Shown: piece by piece, positions 34,884-44,977 of the stretch
Layout: every line of letters starts with the position of its first letter
How positions within the stretch are numbered: the first letter of the stretch is position 1
Assembly: GCA_014825775.1 (NCBI GenBank)
Contig: MVAQ01000014.1
Span: 62,001-126,000, forward strand
Source of the DNA: Krasilnikovozyma curviuscula
Lineage: Eukaryota > Basidiomycota > Tremellomycetes > Cystofilobasidiales > Mrakiaceae
Direction: 5' to 3'
DNA length: 64,000 bases
Translations under genes and position numbers: made by a program
Notes under the pieces: model-generated
What the model saw: the letters and a program-made list of their open reading frames with translations, nothing else
What the model was told of the DNA's origin: nothing
The model's database searches: none

Positions 34884-37010
34884 ATGAAATTGCAGCTCTC
34901 GTTCTACTTCGCAGCCCTTGCTCTTTGCTTCGCGGTCGAACAAGCCTCAGGATTCGCCTTCACATTCAACACAACCTCCGTAACCCAATGCTCTGATGTC
35001 CTTGTCAGTTGGTCTGGTGGAACTGCCCCCTTCTACCTCTCCATCGTTGTGAGTTAACTCCGCTTGTTGTGATAGCCACGCATATATATTGCTCGTGTCG
35101 CTGAGTGATTTTTTTTCTGGCTTACTCGCCCCTTCCGACAATTGCCTGTTTTTTCAGCCAGCATATGATTACCCAGTCAACATCACCCTCCCTTCAGCAT
35201 CCTTCGACTCTACTACATCATCTGGATCTTATGTTTGGACTGCCAACTTCCCTTCGACCGTCAATTTCGTCGCGGTTCTCTCAGACGCAACAGGGTGAGC
35301 AACGCAAACAATTTGCAGTCCGCTTCTTCCAACTTGTTTGTTGACTCAACTATGTTGTTATGTTATAGTCTCACCAATGCCCTCGTCTCATCTCTCATGA
35401 CAATCTCTCCCGGCTCATCATCCTGCACACTGCGTTCAACCGCCCAAGAGTTTTACTTCGACCTCAGTCCAGCAACAGGCTCCGTTCAAACTTGCTCACG
35501 TCTCTCTGTGACGTGGAATAATACGAAGGAAGTCGAACTTCTTGGTGTGATTCCTCAGGGCAAAGCTTTCATCTTGACGCAGACAACATCGGAGGGTTAC
35601 AACTGGGACGTGAACTTGGCTGCTGGAACTCAATGTAAGCACCGACATCGAGTCTCTTCACTAAAATCTCTTCCCGTTATCCATTTCCTGGCGTTGACTC
35701 GCCGTCGTGTTCTTTGTCACTCCCCCCACCAGACATCCTCGCAACGACAGCAGCAGATGGCTCCACCGGGGGTTCCTCCTCTGTTATCACCGTACCATCC
35801 GGCTCTTCTGATACATCATGTATGGACTCAAGTTCACCTTCAGCCACCGCCTCTGGAGATCAATCTGTCTGGGGGACAGGCACGATCGCGACATCGACAA
35901 GTGCGACGGGGGTAAGCGCGACGAAGACGTCTGGCACGTCGTCAGCGACGAGTGGCAAGGCGAGCGCTAGTTCATCAACTACTGCTTCAGGTTCAGGTGG
36001 TCATTCATCGTAAATCTCCTCCCTCTCCTCGGATAGACTCAAAGAGTTAATGGATTGTTGACGATCTTTTTCTCTCCTGCGCTTTCTTTCGCAGGCTCTC
36101 GACGGGTGCCATTGCAGGCGTCGCTGTTGGATCCATTGCAATCTTTGCAATTGCTCAAGTCTTCGTCTGGTGGTTCTGCTGTCGCCGCCGCCGCCGCTCT
36201 CGTGACGACAATGGCCACTTGCGTGGTAAAGGCGGTTTCTTCGAGTCCAAGGACGAAGGGAGAGAAGTCGGTACTTTTGTTGCAGAAGAAGATGTGGCTG
36301 ATCTTGGTGGTTCTGGTGGGTTTGGCAAGAAGTTCAGCAGGATGCTCCATGGACCTAGAGATTCAACTGCCCTGAGACGGGATCCAAACCTGTTGGAGAT
36401 TGATCCGTTCACTGGCGGACCAACGTCTTCTTCAAATTTTTCATCTGGCCCAACGACACCGATCACGCCAGTCACTAACACCAACAATCGCACATCCGAG
36501 TACGCCGACGATGAAATCGAGACGATGGGCGACGCTATCTCGACTCGCAGAGGCAGCGCAGGCACCTTCTCCGCCTTCAACTTCATGACGCGCCCAGAAT
36601 CGTCGAATGTGGATACCAATGAGCCCATCGGCATGCAGCAGCTTAACAATCACACTCGAGTCTCATCAACCGGCTCCAATCCGTTCGAACCATCGGCGTC
36701 GTCACAATGGGGAGCAGCGTCAACCAATACGGGATCTTCACCGACGCACCTGAGATATTCTGCGTCTAGCGGCACTTTACCCAACAACACAGCAGCGACG
36801 CCTCACGAGCTGCGCCAGACAAAGGCCCAGCTGGCGCTTGCGAACCCAGATGAGCCTGCAACACCGACAGTGTTTAATCGACACCTTGACGCTGGAAGAA
36901 TCGAGCCGGAGGAGGCACTGCAGAATGGGGCCGAGATTGATCTACCTCCGATGTATGGCGACTGGAGCATGAGCGGTCGTGGTGGTCAGCCGCCGGCGGG
37001 GCAGCAGTAA
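34884..37010 (+). CDS. Ser/Thr-rich type I membrane protein (wall-sensor-like)
   Basis: An unrecognised cell-surface protein. The start at 34884 gives a signal peptide, MKLQLSFYFAALALCFAVEQ, then an extracellular domain with TQCSDVLVSWSGGTAPFYLS, CSRLSVTWNNTKEV and SCTLRSTAQEFYFDLSP. A Ser/Thr-rich stalk (STSATGVSATKTSGTSSATS) leads to one transmembrane helix, GAIAGVAVGSIAIFAIAQVF, followed by a basic stop-transfer run (CCRRRRRSRDD) and a long Ser/Thr-rich cytosolic tail. Short introns split the outer part (for example SIV|PAYDYPV with GTGAGT, and GTQ|YILATTAAD). The layout resembles fungal wall sensors and mucin-like proteins, but no named domain is visible. The site is the plasma membrane; the function is not known. 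Confidence 0.75.
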
Positions 37011-38008
37011 TGCATGCTGATTTCTCTCCCCTTCATTTCTATCATGATTGCAACGGCTATAGATGGGGAACAGTAGTAATGTACCTAATGTGAACATTCT
37101 GAGGGGATACTCTTGTGGTTTCCTCTCCCATCCATTCCTTTTCTTTCATGGGACTTCTTTTTTCACGACACCTTACTGGTTTTTGGTAGTACTAGTAGCT
37201 TGCAGCATTCCTCATATCTCACATGTATACTCTAGCCACATATCCCTTTTGAACATGTATCCCTATTGAACCGTTTCTCTCCTTGTGAGATGCTGAACTG
37301 CGAAACCAGAGCAACATGTTTATGTGTTTCAGGGTTCGGCACGAGGCGAAGTTATTTACCGATCCTATTCCCTGTGCTTGTGCATTCGCTCTAATCTGCT
37401 TGCAAGCACGATTCTGGCGATCCTCATGATACGGCATGCAGGCGCGCCACAGACAACCCTTCATTGCTTTCTTCGCGAATCCGCTGTGTTGCCCAACGGC
37501 TACCTCACCTTTTTTTCTTCTGGATCTTGCTCACCTCGACTGTGAAGACTAGCTCTCGTTCTGGATTGTGTTGAGCAGGCTCTTGGAGTTCTTGGAGAAG
37601 TTTGGGATCAGCACAAGGACCGGGAAACTCATCCCCTGCGTCAAACAACCATTGGAGGCTTTGATACCTCATCTGTACATCCTGTCAAGATATCAGAGGT
37701 AGAGATATTCCAGAAGCGTTTTGGTACTCCTTGGTAAACGATGTCAGTAATTTGTTTCCCTTAAAGAAGAGCTGTGTGGGTAGCCGTGGTATGCTGATAG
37801 TTCTGCGGGCAGTTACTTTCCCAGACTGATTCCAAAAGACGAAGAAGCGTCCGGTACACAGGCGCCTCTGACTAATCTGTACGTTATTCTCCAGGTGCTG
37901 ATCACTTGTGGAGGATTCCTGTCTGTTTTCCAGTGCGAAGTGCTGACTTTCCCGGCGTTGTTACCACCTTCCTCTTTGCCAGCCAGCTGCTCGGGCGGAA
38001 TCAACGAC
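37011..38008. other. Gap before the Kelch/BTB-like gene
   Basis: About 1 kb with no clear gene. A stretch from about 37550 to 37735 stays open for roughly 57 codons (EQALGVLGEVWDQH..., ending FGTPW), but with no start codon and no splice join I can confirm. It could be an upstream exon of the Kelch/BTB-like gene or chance. The 3' untranslated region of the membrane protein occupies the first part. Confidence 0.35.
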
Positions 38009-41000
38009 ATGACACTCAACGTCCCTCCAGGAAGCACTGCAGAGCTCACATGTTGGACTCGACGGGCAAAGGGAGCTGTTCCTCCCCCTTTGGTGGTGAG
38101 CCTGGCTCTTTGCCCCTCACATCGGGACATGAAAACCTAGATTGAAACGAGCCGTGTTTTTGCGCTTTCGCAGGGAGCCAGTCTTACTCTGTATAACCCT
38201 CCGAATCTGAGTGAAAGTGGTCTTGTGTTTCTCTTTGGTGGTCGTCGTAAGTGTCTATCGTTGAACGTTGCTCCCCCCGTTGTTCTGTGAACCTCAGCTA
38301 CTGACGCCTGCTCTTTCTAAATATCTCAGTGGTATCTTCAAGACGAATGCAGTCGACACTCTACATCCTCAATCTTTCCACCTTGTCGTGGTCAGCATTA
38401 CCGCCATCGACAGTCTCAGAAGAAACAGGAGAGTGGCAACATGGTCCCTCCCCTCGATACTTCCACTCAGTCGATCTACACAGATCGTCTTCCTCCCTCG
38501 TATTATTCGGCGGAATGGGTTTCACAACAGCTGAAGAGACATTAGGCGTCTTGAACGATATACACATCTTTCACATCCCAACACTTTCCTGGCGCCAAGT
38601 GTCGACACCTTCACCCACCGCCCACCAACCACCAGCTCCTCGATACGCCCATATCTCAGCATTATCTGGAGATAGTCTCGTTGTTATGGGTGGGCAAGAT
38701 TTGAACGCAGCGTACGTCTTGACGACAGGCATCTTCAACATGCAGAAGGAGGAATGGGTGTGGGAAGCTCAGGAAGGCAAACTTGGTGGGGCTGATCAGA
38801 GAGGAACTTATCGAAGTGTACTGGTCGCTGGAAGCGATACAACTGTACGTGGTGGGGGAGATGAAGGGCTAAGCTGGGAAGAGGAAGGTGGAGAGGGTGA
38901 AATCTGGGTTTATTCGAATTACAACGTTGGTCCACTTCTCCCTTCACCCTTCAGTAACTTCCATTACTGTTACTTATTTTTCTTGTCTTTCGATTTTTCA
39001 GTTTACTGACGTCTCTCGAGTTCTGGAACTTCTCTCCCCGGTAAATCTGACGCCAGACGACGAGAGCTACACCATGACAAACATGTCGCCATCCATGTCA
39101 CTTCAACCACCCTCATCACCACCACCGGGACTCAGATTTCCTCATGGAGCCCTTCACGGTGATCATCTACTTTTCGGTGGAGTTTATCTCTCGTCAACAG
39201 TGCAAGAATTCACCATCTACTCGCTTCATCTTCCGACACTCACGTGGGCACCACTGTCAATGCCTGGAAGTGCATTAAGTCACGGCCACGGAAGTTGGAA
39301 TAAAGGCATTCTGGATGAGAGGTGCGGACAATTCCTGGTTTTTGGCGACATGGAGGAGGATCTTCTGGATGATTACAACAAGAGGGCTTGTAACTGGAAG
39401 GACATCTCTTTTGTTGACCTAGAAGCTTTTGGTACGTTTTTGCTTCGGAGCTTCTTCTATACAACCTGTTGACACAATCCCTTGTAATTTTACATTCCCA
39501 CCGACTCAGGAATCTATCGACCACCTTCGATGCGTATCCCTCAAATCCTCCAAACTCAGAACCTCAAATATCTCTCTGAATCTCTCGGCTGTGACTTCGA
39601 ACTTGTTTCGATTGATGGTCGATCAATACAGTGCTCTCGTCGACTACTACTGGAACGATGGCAGTGGTTCAAGGAGTCATTCAAGAGCATGAACGAGAAG
39701 ACGACCAATGCCATCCTTATCAACGGCCAAAAGAAATCTGCCCACAAGCTTGAACCCCAACAGCAACAGAGCCAGTCTGAAGTCAGAATATCACCTCGAA
39801 GGATGTATATCAATGAGTCATATCCCGTTCTCATGGCCCTCCTCCAGTTCATCTACACTCTTAGTCTGTCAACTCCTCTCCAGCTCGCTCCTTCAATTCT
39901 ATCATCGCTCTTAGTGTTTGCAAAGATTTACGAAATGTCCGATCTCAAACAGCTCGTGGTCCATGCGATGCACTCTAGGTTAGATAGGGAAGATGTTGGG
40001 AAGGAAGATATTGAGAATATATTCTCGGTGGCTGTCTACTGCGCTGAGATAAGTCTGGGTATACGAGCTGGAAGGTTGTTGTCGGTAAGTTTATTTCAAA
40101 AAAAATTCTCGTTACAAATTTGTGTTTTCTGACTCTTTAAGTCTCTTTAGCTAACCCGAGGATCAACTCAACCAAGTACTGCAAGCGGGAATGGAAACGA
40201 TGGCTCTTCCGCACCATCGACGATTGGAAGCACGCACGAAGATCATTCCCATTTAGGTAGTAATCCACGTAGTGCAGGAGGCGGAAGTGGTGGACCTGAG
40301 ATCAGGCAGAGAGGTGCTAGCAATGGCTTCTCGGACGGCCCAAATGGTCACATTCAGCAACGAAGCAGCTCGATACGTCACGAAGAATACTCACCTCGTT
40401 TGGATGAACAAGGCGCTCAAGAGTCTGCCCAATGGCCCCCGCGCTCTTCGTCTCGACAGTCAACCTACGATCCATCCACAATTTCAAAGTCACGACCGGA
40501 CCATCTTGCCCTCTCTCCGATGCTAGCAACAACTGGACCATCTCAAATTAGCCCAGTCACCAGTAATTTTATTTCAGGGACCGTTTCTACTGATACCGCC
40601 CCTACGGTCTCCTCGATTTCTCCAATAACATCTGATATCGGTTCTAGGTTAAACAAGCGGGATGACTCACTCTACAGATCAAGCTTAGTAGTCCCTTTAA
40701 CCGCCAACAGTTCAACATCAAGCCTTTCTTCTCCTGCAATTTCAGTACTCAATGTGCCACTGTCTAAACCGACTGAGACGTTGCAGATGCTTCCAAGCGG
40801 ATCCAAGAAGAGTGGTGATATTGTATCCAACACATTCTCCAAAGTGTTCTCCAAAAACCTTAACAAAAGATCATCAACGGCAGAGAGTGTCAAAAAGTTT
40901 GGTGGCTCGACTCGACTTCAAGACATCGCCGGAGGGCCTTACAGTTCCGCCAGCTCGATCGCTTCGACGTCCCAACCGTCACTGATGAGGGTGGATGAAC

Positions 41001-41932
41001 AACAGGATGAGATTGAAGAGCTCCAAAAAACTCCCGTGATGGGGCCGACGGACTCTCAGTCGCTTTCGGAAGTACACCTGCTGCATTCGAGGATATCTGA
41101 GGAGCAGAATCTGGATCCTGCCTCGATCCCTCTCCCTCCTAGCACAAACAGCTCGACAATGGACCTTACTATGATGGGCGCCTCCTCATCTACGGATGGG
41201 CCCATAGATAATCTTCAAACTACTGGAACGCTTCCTGCCGTGGCTCCCGCGCTTCCACCTACGACAACGGTAGTGCAATCACACCAGATGATCCGCACGC
41301 ATTCATCCTCACCATCGGTTTCGTCCATCAACTCGTTTACCAAAGACACCAAACCTTTACACTCCCCTTTGTCCCGCCAGGCATCGTTCATGTCGACGGG
41401 CTCCGCACGGTCAGCGGGCTCAGCATCGACTAAGGGCCCGAGCGTGAAGGACCCGAACTTTGTGCCGACGTACGGCCGGGGTGGCTCAGGAACCAAGATC
41501 AATACCAAGAACTTCTCCACCTCACCAACGAGCAAGGTTCTGGGCATTCAGAGCCGCAGCGCGTCCTCTTCGTCGTTAGCATTATCGTCCAAGGAAGGCG
41601 ATGCAACGCTTGTCAACGATGTCTCGAGCATTGGTATGGCAAAATCGGCATCCCAGTCCTCGTTTACAGGTTCTACGAAGGCGCTGAGCAGCATGGCTAT
41701 GGAGCGGGACGGCTCAGGTTCGTATGCGCCTAGCTTCAAAAGCGTTGACTCGAAGCGATCCGCTGGTGGATCAGAGGGGGTAGACCAGGGAGTCGAGAAA
41801 AAAGTTGTTTATCAATATGGCAGGGGAGGTGCGGGAAGGGCCACAGGTACTAAGATCAAGGAGAAAAAGGCGAGCGAGGCTGGTGAGGTGAAGAAGGAGA
41901 AAAGGGGGTTCTTGGGAAAGTTGAAGATCTGA
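38009..41932 (+). CDS. Kelch-repeat / BTB-like protein with GRGG-motif tail
   Basis: The N-terminal half is a Kelch propeller: LVFLFGGRLVSSRR, SSLVLFGGMGF, YAHISALSGDSLVVMGGQD, DHLLFGGVYLSS and QFLVFGDME are blades with the usual GG. The next region (YPVLMALLQFIYTLSLSTP, FAKIYEMSDLKQLVVHAMHS) fits a BTB domain. A long Ser-rich disordered tail then ends in two motifs, YGRGGSGTKI (41471-41500) and YGRGGAGRATGTKI (41816-41857), and a basic KKEKRGFLGKLKI terminus. The GRGG(A/S)G motif resembles the repeats of fungal DUF3602/Par32 proteins. Joins checked: VPPPLV|GASLTL (GTGAGCC...CGCAG), FGGR|LVSSRR, LLS|LTRGSTQ (GTAAGTTT...TTTAG). The start at 38009 is a guess within an open frame reaching back to about 37860; upstream exons are possible. 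Fungal Kelch proteins of this sort (Ral2, Tea1) act in polarity and Ras signalling. Confidence 0.78.
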
Positions 41933-42221
41933 AGGGACAACTTGACATAAAGAATTTTCGTTTTGTTGCCTTTCTCAATGGTGGCTTTTGTCGTTGGGCA
42001 TTTTGTGTTTCTTGGGGTTTGTTTCTGTAATTCTGGCCGCGTTGCTTTGTAACTTTGAATTTATGTTCATCATCTTTTTTTTTTTTTACAATTTGGTACT
42101 TTCCTCAGCTTATACTTTAATATTTTATGGAATCCAACGCCAGGATCTTGATACACCTCACAGCGAGCCAAAGAATGAACACGAGTCTGGGACCTCCAGA
42201 TCAAATGGCTGTCCAGCTACC

Positions 42222-43107
42222 CTAGTATAAAGCGTTCCCGGACTTGATGAAGATAGTGACCAAGAATCCGTATCCTATACCCCAAACAGCTGTTGAAACA
42301 GAAGGAATCAAATTGACAAACTCGACCAACAATCGTAAAGAGGAAAAAGTTAGAGACAAACCGGTTCTAAGGAAGGACGCTTTACGAGACTCTAATCACA
42401 TCTCTATCAGAGACTTTTACTCGATTTAAAGTTGAAAGGAGAATGAGAATTGCGCACCGATGTGAATGTAGCACACATTGTATATAACCCTCGACAGTAG
42501 CCAGCAACCGACAAGTGTGTTGAGTGTGATTGGCGGAAGCTTAGCGACGTGCCCTGCAACCTATTAGGAAACAGGAAGAGACGAGTAGGACGATGCGGGA
42601 GGGTATGAATAGGAGTAAAGAGGGGAACTTACAATGGCGCATGCGAAGACTGGCAAGTTTTCTGGCTCCCAACAAAGAAGAGTATGAAGAGTTAGAAAAA
42701 CTTATCCAGAATACGAGCCGTTATGGTATTTCGGTGTTTGGACAGAGAAGAACGGGGAAGGGGAGCTCACCGAACCCATTTCCCTGAGCAGCCTCTGCAC
42801 GCAGAATCTTCTTTTGCACTGGTGTCAGAGCACCACCACCTACGTTGAACGAGCTGGTGAATGACTTGGGACTGCCCTCATCCAATACAAAATACCAAAT
42901 CAGCTGCTCTCATTTTACTGATGAACACAAAACGCGAACCACTCACTTGGCATTGTCGAATTTAGGTTTTCCCTTCTGACTCTTGTGGAAGAGGTAGATG
43001 GCATAGTATTTGGGGGTCTGTGCGAGGATCCAGGCGATAGGGATGGTATACAGCGACAGGTGGTGCTGTGTCACTGTGGTGGGGACTAATGAGCTAAGGA
43101 ACGACAT
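42222..43107 (-). CDS. MAPEG-family membrane protein (microsomal glutathione S-transferase-like)
   Basis: A small four-helix membrane enzyme of the MAPEG superfamily (eicosanoid and glutathione metabolism). It starts MSFLSSLVPTTVTQHHLSLY at 43107. The second exon carries ALTPVQKKILRAEAAQGNGF, joined by an intron to ENLPVFACAI: the RAEAAQxNGFEN motif is the family signature. The following exon reads VAGHVAKLPPITLNTLVGCW, then LLSRVIYNVCYIHI. The last exon reads AVWGIGYGFLVTIFIKSGNA, LY and TAG at 42222. Joins: AA|TCCCAAG (GTGAGTGG...GGCAG), F|GAA, I|VAG (GTAAGT...TTAG) and I|A (GTGCGC...ACAG). An ATG at 43221 in frame would add 38 residues; I prefer 43107. The length of about 150 residues fits the family. 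The site is the ER or another internal membrane. Confidence 0.87.
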
Positions 43108-43622
43108 TCTTCTCTGAGAAGGACAAATGCTGGAGACTGTTCGATAGAGATGAGGGTCAGATGTGATAACAATGGGAAGAATGAGAAGTGGAAGGGACGA
43201 AACTCGGAAGGTCGTGGCCAAGGGTAGGCGCGGAGTGAGGAGAAGTCACAGCGTCAGCACTCCTGAACCAGAACCATCTCCATTTTGAGCGGTTTCTTCA
43301 CTCTGGTCTCAACACGGGGGTAGGCTACTTGGAGCTTCTTAGGCCGGTGGGCTAGCTTCTTTCCCTTCACTCTTTCCAGCCGGGTGACTGGCCTTTGATT
43401 GGGCTTGATTCCCGCGGAACAGCAGGCAGCTCTGTTGCCCAGATTTGTACTCTCACAAATACACCCATCTGCTGCCATACGCAATCTCAACATAATCTCA
43501 GGCGTGTCTCTCTTGCTGATAAATGTATGCTTCGCTTTCCTGATGAATAATTTGACTTTGTACTGACGCGAAGCTCATTTGTTACTCTGATCGACCGTGT
43601 CGTTAGCAGCTTCGCTTCCACG
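43108..43622. promoter_or_regulatory. Divergent promoter, MAPEG / DUF1697
   Basis: The 515 bases between the two divergent starts hold minus-strand open frames (43254-43493, 43487-43768) with no domain. A shared or back-to-back promoter is inferred from position. Confidence 0.4.
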
Positions 43623-44231
43623 ATGCCCGTCTCACCACCAAAAACCCAGTCTCTTCTTCTCTTCAAAGCTATAAATGTCGGCTCTTCAAATCGTATCTCT
43701 ATGCCCTCCCTCAAAACCCTCGTCCTTGCCGCCCACAGCACTATCGTGAGATCACATAGCGACATCAAACACTACCTCCAGTCGGGCAACCTCATCATGT
43801 GCTCATCCTCCCCATTCCCATACACTTACGGAACAATTGGTGAGCAAGGTAGGTACGCATTTGTCGTACGCCTCAAGGAGGAGATGGAGGCCCTCATCGA
43901 GAACCTTCCCATTGAGCTACGGGACCGCGCGAGGGAAGACCCGACAAAGGTCTACTGCTTCTTCCTCTCCATCGCTCTTTCTCCCGCGCAGCTGGACGCG
44001 CTGAGAGCCCTCAGCGACTCGACCGGGCCCGAGGGCGATAAGATGTACCTCGTAGGGGAGCAGGTGCGGGAGGTGCTAGTATGGTATCCGAAAGGAGCGG
44101 GGAGGTGTGTATTGAGCTTGAAGGTTATTGAGAAGTCTCTGGATAAGTCAGGGGAGGAGGGACAGGTCAAATGCTGGGGTACGGGAAGAAACTGGAGAAG
44201 TGTCACTAAGTGTTATGACTTGTTTGATTAA
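43623..44231 (+). CDS. DUF1697 protein, intronless
   Basis: A single uninterrupted frame of 202 residues, the only clearly intronless gene in the window. It reads TQSLLLFKAINVGSSNRISM, then LKTLVLAAHSTIVRSHSDIK, HYLQSGNLIMCSS, a middle part with YAFVVRLKEEMEALIENLP, and the C-terminal CWGTGRNWRSVTKC. The opening LLxxINVG..., the YLQSGN and the C-terminal (A)RNWxTV motif are the marks of DUF1697 (a mainly bacterial family). Its function is not known. Lack of introns in an intron-rich neighbourhood, together with a mainly bacterial family, makes past transfer possible (inference). Confidence 0.82.
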   Translation: MPVSPPKTQSLLLFKAINVGSSNRISMPSLKTLVLAAHSTIVRSHSDIKHYLQSGNLIMCSSSPFPYTYGTIGEQGRYAFVVRLKEEMEALIENLPIELRDRAREDPTKVYCFFLSIALSPAQLDALRALSDSTGPEGDKMYLVGEQVREVLVWYPKGAGRCVLSLKVIEKSLDKSGEEGQVKCWGTGRNWRSVTKCYDLFD

Positions 44232-44977
44232 TTTGACCTTTACGTCAGGCTAGTTTTCACATTTTTTATTTGTGGAGCCTTAATGTTATTGAAAACCAAC
44301 TTCACTCATTTTAATTATCTGGGGTGTCTTCGTAGCTCGTCATGACTTTGCCGTCTGGATGAAGCTTCTCATCAACTTCCCATCGCATCTTCCAAATCGC
44401 ACATCCTTCACGCCAAAGAACAACACACTCTCAATATACATCAACGAGCAATGTTTTAAAGACTGCTTGTCTCTGGAAGTAGTGGTCTCTATCACTACTT
44501 TCTCGACGATCCTTGACGATCTTACGAAGGCGCCCCGGTCCTCGTGCTCCTGTTTGAACACCTGCTATCTGTCCCCGTCCTTGATGCGTCAGGATTACTT
44601 CCCTCCTTAACATGTTTGTGTCGTATAAATAAGGTGCTGGTAGTGAAAATGGAGTTTTGGTCTGTTTCCTTCGACCAGACCAGCGCGTGTCGTTTTTCTG
44701 TCTGCTGCGCCTTGATTTCTTCTTTTGATGGGCCCAAGCGAATGTGACCAGAAAAACCTTTCATATTTGGATGCTCGTTGCTATACAATATCATGAGCAG
44801 AGATTCGAACCTTAAAGAGTAGGAATAAATAATTGAGTTGAAGTCCAAAATCTCAAACCATTGCTAACTTTGCCCAATTTCTTTCACACACCGCCAACGA
44901 CATCACGATCAAAGAGCTTCGTCCAACCTGGCCTGACATTCCCCTTTCCCCTACCATCCACCCATCATCTTGCAGGG
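44232..44977. promoter_or_regulatory. Spacer with promoter of the Kin1-type gene
   Basis: About 745 bases without a supported gene; short frames overlap on both strands. A box-B-like sequence on the minus strand near 44810 does not belong to a tRNA (see rejected items). Confidence 0.35.

Noticed and set aside
44740..44830. A box-B-like sequence (GGTTCGAATC) on the minus strand that suggested a tRNA
   Set aside because: The bases flanking the loop do not pair as a T-arm, and no matching A box or acceptor stem is visible.
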